This document shows positions 9,419-19,388 of a DNA stretch of 64,000 nucleotides, one piece after another. The notes under the pieces are model-generated. The model did not search any database and was not told where the DNA came from. It saw only the letters and a program-made list of their open reading frames with translations. Position 1 is the stretch's first letter; each line of letters opens with the position of its first letter. Source of the stretch: an uncultured Clostridia bacterium (lineage in GTDB: Bacteria; Bacillota; Clostridia; Oscillospirales; Ruminococcaceae); NCBI GenBank assembly GCA_947629785.1, contig CANRFB010000002.1, forward strand, positions 94,455-158,454, read 5' to 3'. The position numbers and the translations under genes are program-made.

Positions 9419-10831
9419 TTATTTTGCGGCGGAATTTGTTTTGCCGCCCAGAGAATCGGAAAATGCCGTATGTTTCCAGTTTCCCCGAAAATAAAAGTAA
9501 AATGCAAGCATCGCCGAAAGCGTCCAGCCGATAGGCCATGCCCACAGGAAACCGTCAAAGCCTATCTTCGGAACTAACAGGTAGGAAAGCAGCACTCTTA
9601 ACACAAGATCGCTGAAAGTTGATGACATGAAAGAACGCATTGCCCCCGCACCTTTCAGAACGCCGTCCGAAAGCAGTTTCAGACCGAGTATCGCGTAGAA
9701 CGGCGCAGCCGCTCTCAGGAAGGACGCGCCTGTTTTCAGCGCTTCCGCCGAAAGTTCCTTTGAGAAAATGCCTATCATTGCATTCGGGAATATGATGTAA
9801 CATATCAGGAACGGCACAAGGCATATTGCCGTGAAAACAATTCCCGCTCTGAATCCCGCGGGAATACGTTCCTGCTTGCCCGCGCCGATATTCTGCGCCG
9901 AATAGGAACTTATTCCGTTTGAAATGCAAGCCATGGCGTTTACCGCGAAAGTATTCAGCTTTATCGCCGAAGAATATCCCGCAATTACCGCCGAACCCAT
10001 ATCGTTTACAAGCCCCTGTATCATAAGATTTCCCACCGAAACGAAACTTTGCTGACAAATCGTAGGGATCGCTATCCTGCTGATGGTTTTCAGCATATGA
10101 GGGGAAAACAGCGGGCTTCTATGGGCGGCAGTAATTCCTTTAAGACGGAAGTAAAGCGCAATCGCCGCAAGCACCGCGGAAATTCCCTGCGCGATAAATG
10201 TCGCCCAAGCAACGCCCGCAACGCCCATTTTGAAAACAATTACCATAATAAGGTCAAGAATGATATTCCCCACGGAAGAAGCTATCAGGAAAATAAGCGG
10301 CGTTTTTGAATCGCCCAGCGCGGTGAAAATTCCCGTGCATACGTTGTAAAGAAAAAGAAATACAAGCCCGCCTATGTAAATACTCAGGTAAATTACCGAA
10401 TCGTCAAAAATGTCCTCTTTGGTGTTGAGAGCGGTCATTATGGGCGCGCTGAGGAAAAGTCCCGCAGCGGTGAGAATTGCCGCAATTGCAAGAGTGGTTA
10501 TTATGGAAGTTGAAACGGCAGTTTTCATGCGGACGTATTCTTTCGCACCGAAAAGCTGAGAAATTACGACTGCGCAGCCTGCATTTATGCCGTTTGCAAT
10601 CTGAATGAACAGCATAGTAACGGGGTAGGACGCGCCAACAGCCGCAAGGGCAAGTTCACCCTCGGCGGGAGTGGTTCCGATAAAATTTCCCGCGATAACG
10701 CTGTCGCAGATATTATACATTTGCTGGAAAATAATACTTACCAGCATAGGCAGAGTGAACCGCCATATAAGCGAGGACGGTTTGCCTTTGGTAAGGTTCG
10801 TTACCAAATCACATGACTTCCTTTCATACAA
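9419..10831 (-). CDS. MATE family efflux transporter
   Basis: LIWRFTLPMLVSIIFQQMYNICDSVIAGNFIG, multiple TM segments. Confidence 0.9.
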   Translation of the reverse strand: MYERKSCDLVTNLTKGKPSSLIWRFTLPMLVSIIFQQMYNICDSVIAGNFIGTTPAEGELALAAVGASYPVTMLFIQIANGINAGCAVVISQLFGAKEYVRMKTAVSTSIITTLAIAAILTAAGLFLSAPIMTALNTKEDIFDDSVIYLSIYIGGLVFLFLYNVCTGIFTALGDSKTPLIFLIASSVGNIILDLIMVIVFKMGVAGVAWATFIAQGISAVLAAIALYFRLKGITAAHRSPLFSPHMLKTISRIAIPTICQQSFVSVGNLMIQGLVNDMGSAVIAGYSSAIKLNTFAVNAMACISNGISSYSAQNIGAGKQERIPAGFRAGIVFTAICLVPFLICYIIFPNAMIGIFSKELSAEALKTGASFLRAAAPFYAILGLKLLSDGVLKGAGAMRSFMSSTFSDLVLRVLLSYLLVPKIGFDGFLWAWPIGWTLSAMLAFYFYFRGNWKHTAFSDSLGGKTNSAAK

Positions 10832-10842
10832 GACTAATATTT

Positions 10843-10871
10843 ATTATAGTATTTTAAACCAAACATATCAA
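10843..10871 (-). promoter_or_regulatory. Sigma-A promoter of the MATE gene 9419-10831
   Basis: Minus strand TTGATA (10871-10866), 17-nt spacer, TATAAT (10848-10843). Confidence 0.7.
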
Positions 10872-10934
10872 GTAATTTTTGTTAAAATTTCTACAAAGTG
10901 TCATTTATTGTAAAATCAATACTTCAAAAATAAA

Positions 10935-10961
10935 TTAGCACTCTCATTTCAAGAGTGCTAA
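10935..10961. promoter_or_regulatory. CIRCE element (HrcA operator), perfect match
   Basis: TTAGCACTC-TCATTTCAA-GAGTGCTAA = exact TTAGCACTC-N9-GAGTGCTAA. Confidence 0.75.
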
Positions 10962-11038
10962 TTTTTACTTTTTATACATAATTATATCGTTAAAAGTTCA
11001 CAAAATACTATTATACTATATAATGTAGCCGTGAAAAA

Positions 11039-11437
11039 TCATTCGCCTGCTATTTTGGAAAGTTCCTTTTCAAGCATTTCACGAAGCTTGGCATAAACTC
11101 TTTTTGCGCAGGAATATTTTTTCTCCGAAAGGTCAATGAACGGGTCATACCTCACTGTTGACTCCCACAAAGTAAGCGTATCAGAAATATCTTCCAATTC
11201 ATCGGGAAGTTTAACGCCGAGCGAGCCCAGCCGCATACTTAGTTTTGCAATATTGTGGGTAAATTCGGGAGTTTCGCCGTAAACAAGCGTCAAGCCTTTG
11301 AGTATCTTCTCCACAGCCTGCTGTATATGATAAGCCGCAGCGGAAACCGCATACTCATCGGGAAATTCCTTTTCGGCAAGCAGACAAAGCTTATGGTCTC
11401 TCTCGGCAAGTATCAGATATTCATTCACAGAGGGCAT
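11039..11437 (-). CDS. HEPN domain protein
   Basis: YLILAERDHKLCLLAEKE..AVSAAAYHIQQAVEKILKGLTLVYGETPEFTHNIAKL; overlaps the MNT gene. Confidence 0.8.
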   Translation of the reverse strand: MPSVNEYLILAERDHKLCLLAEKEFPDEYAVSAAAYHIQQAVEKILKGLTLVYGETPEFTHNIAKLSMRLGSLGVKLPDELEDISDTLTLWESTVRYDPFIDLSEKKYSCAKRVYAKLREMLEKELSKIAGE

Positions 11438-11768
11438 AAACGCAGACCCCTTTCTCCACTTCACTCTTTAACAGTTCATTATGGATATTGTTATAATGGA
11501 TAATATCCACCTCGGAGGGAATTTCAATGTAAAAAGGTCTTGCAAGCTTGGCAAAATCATCGGCTGCAATATCGGGAACATCAATGGCAATATCCACATC
11601 GCTGCTGCTTCCGCAGTTCATGGTAACGGCACTTCCGAAAACAATAAGGCGTTTTATCCTCTTGTCTTCCGAAGCAAGTTCTATAGCCTTGCTTACCGCC
11701 TTTTGCTTTGACGGGAAAATATACTTTAATTCATCTGCCCCGCCGAACCTTTTCGGGAAAATATACAT
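11421..11768 (-). CDS. Minimal nucleotidyltransferase (MNT) domain protein
   Basis: IVFGSAVTMNCGSSSDVDIAID = GS-x10-DxD motif; 115 aa. Confidence 0.85.
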   Translation of the reverse strand: MYIFPKRFGGADELKYIFPSKQKAVSKAIELASEDKRIKRLIVFGSAVTMNCGSSSDVDIAIDVPDIAADDFAKLARPFYIEIPSEVDIIHYNNIHNELLKSEVEKGVCVYALCE

Positions 11769-11787
11769 TGAAATCCACCCTTTGAAA

Positions 11788-12078
11788 GTTAAGAGTTGAG
11801 AGCAGGCTGAGCCTGCACCCAGTCAGGCATTATTTAGTGATTTCTAACTTAATGCCTGCCGTGAGATAAAGCAAAGTTAAATCTGCAAAAGCATTGAAAG
11901 TTGAGATATAAACGTTACTGCAATATCTCAACTCGCAGGCTGAGCCTGCACCCAGTCAGGCTTTATTTAGTGATTTCTAACTTAATGCCTGCCGTGAGAT
12001 AAAGCAAAGTTAAATCTGCAAAAGCATTGAAAGTTGAGATATAAACGTTACTGCAATATCTCAACTCTCAACTCTTAA
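11788..12078. repeat. Copy R3 of the repeat family in reverse orientation, with a near-exact ~133-bp tandem duplication
   Basis: GCAGGCTGAGCCTGCACCCAGTCAGGC...GATATAAACGTTACTGCAATATCTCAACTC from 11802 and again from 11935. Confidence 0.85.
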
Positions 12079-12099
12079 AACTTTTAATGACCCCCGCCT

Positions 12100-12169
12100 T
12101 GCTTCATGCACGGTATACATAAGCAGGAAATAACAAAACAACCCCTGAAAGGGTGCAGGTTCAACCTGC
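12100..12169. repeat. Further module of the repeat family abutting the tmRNA 3' end
   Basis: CTTGCTTCATGCACGGTATACATAAGCAGGAAATAAC...GGGTGCAGGTTCAACCTGC; compare CTTGCTTAATGCACGGTATACTTAGGCGGAAAATCAC in copy R6. Confidence 0.7.
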
Positions 12170-12519
12170 TGGTGGAGATGACGGGAATCGAACCCGTGTC
12201 CGAAAACCTCTCCGCATGAACTTCTACGAGCGTAGTTTGTCATTGACATTCCCTTGCCTTCCCGAGGACAAACACCCCGAAAGGCTTGGTAGCCTGCAAT
12301 ACACCACAGAAACGCAGGCACTTTTCTGTGACGTTCACCGTTAGTCGACGCCCTTGCCTAAGCCACGGTACTCAAAGGCAGGACGGGCAGCGCTTAAGCG
12401 GCTGCCAATTCAAAATTATTGTTGTCGTCTAATTTTAAAACGTCGCCGTTTAAAGAGAATGGCGCTTCCTCTGCTCGCTTATCATGTTTCATGATCCCCG
12501 TCGAAACCTTTACATCCCC
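12170..12519 (-). ncRNA. ssrA: tmRNA (10Sa RNA)
   Basis: Minus strand 5' GGGGATG...3' CGGGTTCGATTCCCGTCATCTCCACCA; internal tag ORF ending ...LDDNNNFELAAA-stop; adjacent to smpB. Confidence 0.93.
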
Positions 12520-12553
12520 ATATTAACCCGCCGCCAAGCAGCGGGATATAAAC

Positions 12554-13021
12554 TTAACGGTTGTTGCGTTCCTTGACAGCGCGTTCAATGTCACGCTTTG
12601 CAGCGCGTTCCGCCATGTCGTCACGCTTATCATGAAGCTTCTTGCCCTTGCAAAGACCTACCTGCATTTTCACCATGGAACCTTTGAAATATAACGAAAT
12701 GGGAATAAGCGTCAAGCCCTCCTGCTTCACCTTTCCAAGAAGCTGCATTATCTGCTTTTTGTGCAGAAGCAGCTTGCGCACTCGCATAGGGTCACGGTTG
12801 AAAATGTTCCCATGGTCGTAGGGCGAAATGTGCATACCCTTGACCCACAGTTCCCCGTCCTCAATGGTACACCAACTGTCCTTGAGATTCACACCGCCGC
12901 GGCGGATAGATTTGACCTCCGTTCCCACAAGCTCAATGCCTGCTTCATAGCTGTCAAGGATAAAATATTCATGCCGCGCCTTGCGGTTCTCGGCGATAGT
13001 TTTAAAAGATGTCTTATCCAT
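12554..13021 (-). CDS. smpB: SsrA-binding protein SmpB
   Basis: [47 protein letters not shown] at 13021. Confidence 0.95.
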   Translation of the reverse strand: MDKTSFKTIAENRKARHEYFILDSYEAGIELVGTEVKSIRRGGVNLKDSWCTIEDGELWVKGMHISPYDHGNIFNRDPMRVRKLLLHKKQIMQLLGKVKQEGLTLIPISLYFKGSMVKMQVGLCKGKKLHDKRDDMAERAAKRDIERAVKERNNR

Positions 13022-13102
13022 AACATATATCCTTTCGGCGGCTGTTGTCAATGGTAATATATTATTATAAAACACTTTTCCCGATTTTTCAAGGGACAAT
13101 TA

Positions 13103-13369
13103 TTAACAAATTGTAAATTTCTCGGCTATGTATTCCTGAACTACTTCCGATAAGGTGGACGGAAGAACAAGATTGTCCGCAAGGAGAAATACCAGTTCCT
13201 CTGCAAATCCGATGTCGGTGGTAATATCATGCACAGCGGCAGTCTCGGTTTCTCCGAATATCCCCGAAGATACGGCTATCCCGTAGTGTTCGGAACCATC
13301 TGTTTCCTCGCTGAAAACAGTGTATGTAAGTTTCCCTTTGGCAGTTTCCACAGTATTGACAGTTTTCAT
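13103..13369 (-). CDS. Small conserved hypothetical protein (DUF6514-like)
   Basis: MKTVNTVETAKGKLTYTVFSEETDGSEHYGIAVSS...; family assignment from memory only. Confidence 0.5.
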   Translation of the reverse strand: MKTVNTVETAKGKLTYTVFSEETDGSEHYGIAVSSGIFGETETAAVHDITTDIGFAEELVFLLADNLVLPSTLSEVVQEYIAEKFTIC

Positions 13370-13574
13370 GTTTTTACACTTCCTTGTTTTATATTCCGGC
13401 GCCGTAAGAAAATTATATACCATTCCGGCGGCTTTTCACAATATAAAACTTTCGGGGCAAAATCAGGAAAATTTACCCTTGCTTGCTAAATTCTGCAAAA
13501 TTCTGCCTGAAAAACCAGATAATTGCAGATAATTCTACAAAATTCGCAAAATAAAACAGAAAGGCGGAATGTTT

Positions 13575-16190
13575 ATGAACGCTCAGAAACTCACAAAAAA
13601 ATCTCTGGAGGCAATAAACAGCGCCCAGAGTACGGCAATCGAGTATCAGAACATGAACGTGGAGCAGGAACACCTTTTCCACGCCCTGCTTGCCGCGGAA
13701 AACGGTCTGATACCGCAGCTTTTCACTAAAATGGGAATAGACGCGGCTTCCGCAGAAGCTTCCGCGGAAAGGCTTATCGCCGCGCTTCCGAAAGTCACGG
13801 GCAGCGGTCGGGAAGCAAACACCGTGTACATTTCACAGGACGTTGACAAGTGCCTTAACAAAGCCGAAAATATCGCCGACAGCATGAAAGACGAGTTCGT
13901 TTCGGTGGAACATATCATGCTTTCGCTTTTTGAAACCGCAAACGACCGCCTGAAAAAGCTTTTCGGGACTTTCGGCGCGGACAGGAACAGATTCCTCGAA
14001 GCACTTAAAGAAGTCCGCGGAAATCAACGCGTTACAAGCGATTCCCCCGAAGAAACCTACGACGTTCTCAAAAAATACGGTCAGGACTTGGTGGAACTTG
14101 CCCGTCAGAACAAGCTTGACCCCGTTATCGGACGTGACGCGGAAATACGGAACGTTATCCGCATACTTTCCAGAAAAACCAAGAATAACCCCGTTATCAT
14201 CGGTGAGCCGGGCGTCGGCAAGACCGCTATCGTTGAGGGACTTGCCCTGCGAATCGTCCGGGGCGACGTTCCCGACAACCTGAAAGAACGCCGCCTGTTC
14301 AGCCTTGACATGGGCAGTCTTATTTCCGGCGCAAAATTCCGCGGCGAGTTCGAGGAACGCCTTAAAGCCGTCCTCAACGAAGTCAAGAAGTCGGACGGAC
14401 GGATAATCCTTTTCATTGACGAACTCCACACCATCGTCGGCGCGGGAAAGACCGACGGCGCTATGGACGCGGGCAATCTTCTGAAACCTATGCTCGCCCG
14501 CGGCGAACTTCACTGCATCGGCGCAACGACTCTCAACGAATACCGCAAGTATATTGAAAAAGACCCCGCCCTTGAACGGCGTTTCCAGCCCGTTATGGCG
14601 GACGAACCTACCGTTGAAGATACTATTTCCATTCTGCGCGGTCTGAAAGAGCGGTACGAAGTTTTCCACGGCGTAAAAATTCAGGATTCCGCGCTTATTA
14701 CCGCGGCAGTGCTTTCAAACAGGTACATTTCCGACAGATTTCTTCCCGATAAGGCTATCGACCTTGTGGACGAAGCCTGCGCCCTTATCCGCACTGAAAT
14801 GGATTCCATGCCTGCCGAAATGGACGATCTTGCACGAAAGATAATGCAGCAGGAAATTGCGGAAACGGCTTTGAAAAAAGAGGAAGGAAAACTTGCCGCA
14901 GAGGAACTTGCAGAAGTGCAGAAAGAACTTGCGGAAATGCGTGCGGAATTTGACGGAATGAAAGCCCGTTGGGAAAACGAGAAAGTTACCATTTCCCGTT
15001 TGCAGAAACTCCGTGAGGACATTGAAAAGACCAATGCGGATATTGCGGAGGCGGAACGTTCCTACGACCTCAACAAAGCCGCCGAGCTGAAATACGGAAA
15101 ACTTCCCGCTCTGAAAAAGGAACTGGAAGAAGCGGAGGACGCCGCCGAAAAGCAGAAAGAACAGGCGGACAATCTTCTCCGCGACAAAGTCACCGACGAG
15201 GAAATTGCCCGCATAGTGGGCAGATGGACGGGCATACCCGTTTCCAAACTGATGGAGGGCGAACGGGAAAAGCTCCTCAATCTGGAAAATATCCTGCACA
15301 AGCGCGTTATAGGTCAGGAAGAAGCCGTTCGTAAAGTCAGCGAAGCCATACTCCGTTCCCGCGCGGGAATACAGGACCCCAACCGTCCTATCGGTTCATT
15401 CCTGTTCATGGGACCTACAGGCGTGGGAAAGACCGAACTTGCCAAAGCCCTTGCCCAATCCCTTTTTGACGATGAACACAACATTGTCCGCATCGACATG
15501 ACCGAATATATGGAGAAACACAGCGTAAGCCGTCTTATAGGCGCACCTCCGGGATATGTTGGTTACGAGGAGGGCGGTCAGCTTACCGAAGCCGTCCGCC
15601 GCAAGCCTTACGCGGTAATTCTCTTTGACGAGGTGGAAAAAGCGCACCCCGATGTGTTCAACATTCTTCTGCAAATCCTTGACGACGGACGCGTTACCGA
15701 TTCACAGGGCAGAACGGTGGATTTCAAGAACACAATAATTATCCTGACTTCCAACCTCGGCTCGGACTACATTCTTGACGGAATTGACGAAAACGGCGTT
15801 ATTTCCGACGAAGCCCGCGAACAGGTAAACAAAGTGCTGAAAGGACATTTCCGCCCCGAATTCCTGAACCGTCTTGACGAGATAGTATTCTACAAGCCGC
15901 TTACCAAAAAGGAAATTTATCCTATAATCGACCTTATGCTCGGCGACCTGAAAAACCGCCTCAAGAGCAAACAGTTAGACGTTTCCGTTACCGACGCGGC
16001 AAAGGACTACATTGTCAAGGAGGGTTACGACCCGATTTACGGCGCAAGACCGTTAAAGCGTTTCATTCAGCGCAGGCTTGAGACCATGATAGCGCGGACG
16101 ATAATCGCCGACGATGTTGAACCCTATTCCGTACTGAAAGTTGACTTCAACGGCAGCGACCTGACATTATCATGTGAAAAAGCGGGTTAA
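13575..16190 (+). CDS. clpB: ATP-dependent chaperone ClpB
   Basis: Two AAA+ modules ([30 protein letters not shown]), Clp_N repeats and a middle coiled coil. Confidence 0.95.
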   Translation: MNAQKLTKKSLEAINSAQSTAIEYQNMNVEQEHLFHALLAAENGLIPQLFTKMGIDAASAEASAERLIAALPKVTGSGREANTVYISQDVDKCLNKAENIADSMKDEFVSVEHIMLSLFETANDRLKKLFGTFGADRNRFLEALKEVRGNQRVTSDSPEETYDVLKKYGQDLVELARQNKLDPVIGRDAEIRNVIRILSRKTKNNPVIIGEPGVGKTAIVEGLALRIVRGDVPDNLKERRLFSLDMGSLISGAKFRGEFEERLKAVLNEVKKSDGRIILFIDELHTIVGAGKTDGAMDAGNLLKPMLARGELHCIGATTLNEYRKYIEKDPALERRFQPVMADEPTVEDTISILRGLKERYEVFHGVKIQDSALITAAVLSNRYISDRFLPDKAIDLVDEACALIRTEMDSMPAEMDDLARKIMQQEIAETALKKEEGKLAAEELAEVQKELAEMRAEFDGMKARWENEKVTISRLQKLREDIEKTNADIAEAERSYDLNKAAELKYGKLPALKKELEEAEDAAEKQKEQADNLLRDKVTDEEIARIVGRWTGIPVSKLMEGEREKLLNLENILHKRVIGQEEAVRKVSEAILRSRAGIQDPNRPIGSFLFMGPTGVGKTELAKALAQSLFDDEHNIVRIDMTEYMEKHSVSRLIGAPPGYVGYEEGGQLTEAVRRKPYAVILFDEVEKAHPDVFNILLQILDDGRVTDSQGRTVDFKNTIIILTSNLGSDYILDGIDENGVISDEAREQVNKVLKGHFRPEFLNRLDEIVFYKPLTKKEIYPIIDLMLGDLKNRLKSKQLDVSVTDAAKDYIVKEGYDPIYGARPLKRFIQRRLETMIARTIIADDVEPYSVLKVDFNGSDLTLSCEKAG

Positions 16191-16200
16191 ATGAAACAAC

Positions 16201-16230
16201 AAAAGGAGCAGCGAAAAACTGCTCCTTTTT
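16201..16230 (+). terminator. Rho-independent terminator of clpB
   Basis: AAAAGGAGCAG-cgaaaaa-CTGCTCCTTTTT. Confidence 0.8.
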
Positions 16231-16237
16231 GTTTGTA

Positions 16238-16468
16238 GAAAAACATATTTAAAACATATTTTAAGTTTGTTTTGAAACAGTCCACCGGACTGTTTCAAAA
16301 GGCAAAAAGATAAATAACTTGTTTATTTCAAGGGGGCGCCCTCTACGTAGGGCAGCCCCCTCTTGCCGCCTGCGGCGGCAATTCACCCCTTGCGGAGCTT
16401 TTAACGTATAGTGGAGTTTCGCCGTCTGCGGACGGCGACAAGGGGCTTTGCCCCTTGACCCCACCAGC
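16238..16468. repeat. Multi-hairpin dispersed repeat, copy 1
   Basis: GAAACAGTCCACCGGACTGTTTC, GGGGGCGCCCTCTACGTAGGGCAGCCCCC, GCCGCCTGCGGCGGC, GCCGTCTGCGGACGGC; closely matches 59533-59764. Confidence 0.85.
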
Positions 16469-16562
16469 GCGGCTGCGCTGGACCAGCTTTTCGGGCAAAG
16501 TTTTGTTTTTCACAATTTAGTTTGTCCGCGCCTATTTTTAGTTTTTCAGCAAAAACGCCGTA

Positions 16563-18242
16563 TCAGCCGCCGTTATTGACAGCCTTTAACCGCGCGTTGA
16601 AATCTGCGGCGGGTATGGGCTTTGAATAGTAAAATCCCTGCGCCGAATCACAGCCGCAGCGGCTTAAAAATTCCGCCTGCTCGCCTGTTTCCACGCCCTC
16701 AGCAATAATTCCCAAGCCTATGTCGCGGGACATGGAAATGGTATGCTCGATTATCTTTCGTCCGCGGTCGGACTCCATAAATTCTTCAAGGAAATGCCTG
16801 TCGATCTTAAGCACGTCAAAAGGCGTAGTCTTCAGCATATTAAGCGATGAATATCCCGAACCGAAATCGTCCATAAGCATGGTAAATCCCGCATTCTTCA
16901 TATCCTTGACAATATCTTCAATGCCCGTGGGGTCGGCAGTCTCGGTTATTTCCAGTTCAAGCATATTTATGGGAATGTCATATTTCTTCACAAGGCGGGT
17001 CATTTCTTTTATAACGTCATATGTATGAACGTACTCCCGGGAAATATTCACCGATATGGGAACGGGTTCTATGCCCGCGTCCATAAGTTCGCGTATCTTC
17101 TTACAGGCTTCTTCCCATATAAAACGGTCAAGTGTGAGAATAAAGCCGTTTTCCTCAAAAACGGGGATAAAGTCCGCGGGAGAGATCATGCCTTTGCTTG
17201 GGTGGATCCACCTTGCAAGGGCTTCCGCGCCTATTATCTTATTTGTGCTTATAGAATACTTCGGCTGCAAGTACATAACAAACTGGCGGTCGATAAGCGC
17301 GCCCTGCATGGACTCCTCTATCTCCTGTTTCTTATGGAGTTCGGATTTCATGGAACTGTCGTAAAACAGTATGTTCTCCATGGCGTTGCCCTTTATAAGC
17401 TGACGGGCAAGGGAAGCGTTATCGCCGTGACGTCTTGTATGTATGCTTCTGTCGTCAACTATCGCGACTCCGAAAATCAGTCTGTATTCCATGCCTTTAT
17501 AGCCGCTTAGCAGGCTTTCGATTTTGCGGATAAGGGCAATAAGTTCTTCTTTCTTTTCAAATGGCGTTACCACCATGAAAACGTCCGCGGTAAGACGGCA
17601 GAACGGCTGTTCATCGGTGCAGACAAGGGCAAGGGAATCGTTTATGAACTGCAAAAGTTCGTCTCCCATTTCCACGCCGTAAGTTTCGTTTATAAGCTTG
17701 AACCGCTCCACGTCAAACTGAATGAACGCAATTTCCTTGTCCGGGTGGGAATCAATGGTCTGGCGGCAGCGCTGGGAATATATTTTCGGGTTTTTATCCG
17801 AAGAAAAGTTCATGAGAATATCCCGCTCGAAAATTTCTTTCGGGGTAAACGGTCTGAGATTATAGTGGATATCGGTTATCTTCCCATTTTCGTCGCGGCG
17901 GAAAAATGCGTGCAGATGGCAGAGTCTGAACTCGTCACTGTCGGGGAATTTCACCGAAATATCGGCGGACATACTGTTTTTGTCGGTGCCGTTGATAATG
18001 CCGTCATTTATGCGTTCATAAAAGACTTCCAGAATATTAAGCGAGTCGCTGTCCACCATGCCCGTTTCCCTGAGCAGGCTGCGCAAGCCGCTATAATTCT
18101 TTATGTCGAGGTTATCCGACAAAGAAAACAGCTTGTTGTCGGGAACGTTATTGTATATGTGAATAGTTTCGCGGTCCTGCGTTACTATATCCGCAAGCCG
18201 CGCGGCGTATTTCTGCGGAAATTCCGTACCCATAAAGCTCAC
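16563..18242 (-). CDS. GGDEF-EAL protein, probable c-di-GMP phosphodiesterase with degenerate GGDEF
   Basis: RLTADVFMV in place of RxGGDEF; EAL (GAEALARW), DDFGSGYSS, EGVET motifs intact. Confidence 0.88.
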   Translation of the reverse strand: MSFMGTEFPQKYAARLADIVTQDRETIHIYNNVPDNKLFSLSDNLDIKNYSGLRSLLRETGMVDSDSLNILEVFYERINDGIINGTDKNSMSADISVKFPDSDEFRLCHLHAFFRRDENGKITDIHYNLRPFTPKEIFERDILMNFSSDKNPKIYSQRCRQTIDSHPDKEIAFIQFDVERFKLINETYGVEMGDELLQFINDSLALVCTDEQPFCRLTADVFMVVTPFEKKEELIALIRKIESLLSGYKGMEYRLIFGVAIVDDRSIHTRRHGDNASLARQLIKGNAMENILFYDSSMKSELHKKQEIEESMQGALIDRQFVMYLQPKYSISTNKIIGAEALARWIHPSKGMISPADFIPVFEENGFILTLDRFIWEEACKKIRELMDAGIEPVPISVNISREYVHTYDVIKEMTRLVKKYDIPINMLELEITETADPTGIEDIVKDMKNAGFTMLMDDFGSGYSSLNMLKTTPFDVLKIDRHFLEEFMESDRGRKIIEHTISMSRDIGLGIIAEGVETGEQAEFLSRCGCDSAQGFYYSKPIPAADFNARLKAVNNGG

Positions 18243-18458
18243 TCCTTAAAATATTCCGAAAACATTCTGCCTTACTGTAAAGTATACCACATTGATACAC
18301 AAATTAAGTGACAAATTTATTATTTTAAAAAAAATTTAGTGTGTCTCTTTTCCGTACAAAACAGTCTTACATAAAAAATAAATGTTATGTTGTTGAAATG
18401 TTAACTATTTCATAGTAAAATTATATTTGTGTGTTTATTTCTGAAAGGAGAGACAGCC

Positions 18459-19367
18459 ATGGTAAAAGATTTACAGCAGGAGATACTTAAACTCAAAAAA
18501 GAAAAGAATATCACTATCCTTGCCCACAGCTATCAGGCGGAGGAAATTCAGGAAATTGCCGACTATACAGGCGACAGCTTCCGCCTGTCCGAACTTGCCG
18601 TTTCGGATAAGAACAGCACCGTTATCATGTGCGGCGTTCATTTCATGGCGGAGACCTGCAAACTGCTTTCTCCCGATAAAAAGGTCATTCTCGCAAAAGA
18701 GGGCTGCGGCTGTCCCATGGCGGAACAGCTCTCCGCGGACGAACTCCGTCAGCTTAAAAAGATGTATCCCGAACACACTGTCGTTGCTTACATAAACACC
18801 ACCGCCGAGTTAAAAACCGAATGTGACGTTTGCGTGACTTCCTCGTCGGCTGTGGAAATTTGCAGGAAGATAGAAAATAACAAGATACTTTTCATTCCCG
18901 ACTGCAACCTTGGCGCTTTTGTCGCCGAACAGCTTCCCGAAAAGGAAATAAAGCTTATTCAGGGCGGCTGCCCCATTCACGCGGCAGTAAGGGAAAAGGA
19001 CGTGCTTAACGAAAAGGAAAAGCACCCGCAGGCGCTTCTGCTGGTTCACCCCGAATGTGTTCCCTCAGTAACAAAACACGCCGATTATGTGGGTTCAACA
19101 AGCGGAATAGTAAATTTTGCGATGAAATCAGAGGCAAAGGAGTTTATAATCGGAACGGAAATTTCCATAGCGGAACATCTCCAGTATGTATGCCCCGATA
19201 AGGAATTTTACCCACTTTCAAAACACCTTATCTGCCCGAATATGAAACGCACCACGCTTCCCGATGTTTATAAAGCGCTGAACGGCGGCGGGCTTGAAAT
19301 AGAAATGTCCCCCGAAGTCATGAAAAAAGCACGGGTCTGCATCGACCGTATGCTTGAACTTGGGTAA
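18459..19367 (+). CDS. nadA: Quinolinate synthase NadA
   Basis: ITILAHSYQAEEIQEIADYTGDSF..., MCGVHFMAETCKLLSP, HPECVPSV; start ATG 18459 with GGAGAG RBS. Confidence 0.95.
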   Translation: MVKDLQQEILKLKKEKNITILAHSYQAEEIQEIADYTGDSFRLSELAVSDKNSTVIMCGVHFMAETCKLLSPDKKVILAKEGCGCPMAEQLSADELRQLKKMYPEHTVVAYINTTAELKTECDVCVTSSSAVEICRKIENNKILFIPDCNLGAFVAEQLPEKEIKLIQGGCPIHAAVREKDVLNEKEKHPQALLLVHPECVPSVTKHADYVGSTSGIVNFAMKSEAKEFIIGTEISIAEHLQYVCPDKEFYPLSKHLICPNMKRTTLPDVYKALNGGGLEIEMSPEVMKKARVCIDRMLELG

Positions 19368-19388
19368 TTACACAAAAGGGGTCTTATA

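Noticed and set aside
12153-12344. 63-aa plus-strand ORF (MQVQPAGGDDGNRTRVRKPLRMNF...)
   Set aside because: Classic false ORF from the antisense of the tmRNA T-arm
13424-13574. CIRCE or CtsR site upstream of clpB
   Set aside because: No TTAGCACTC inverted repeat and no clear CtsR heptad repeat seen in this interval
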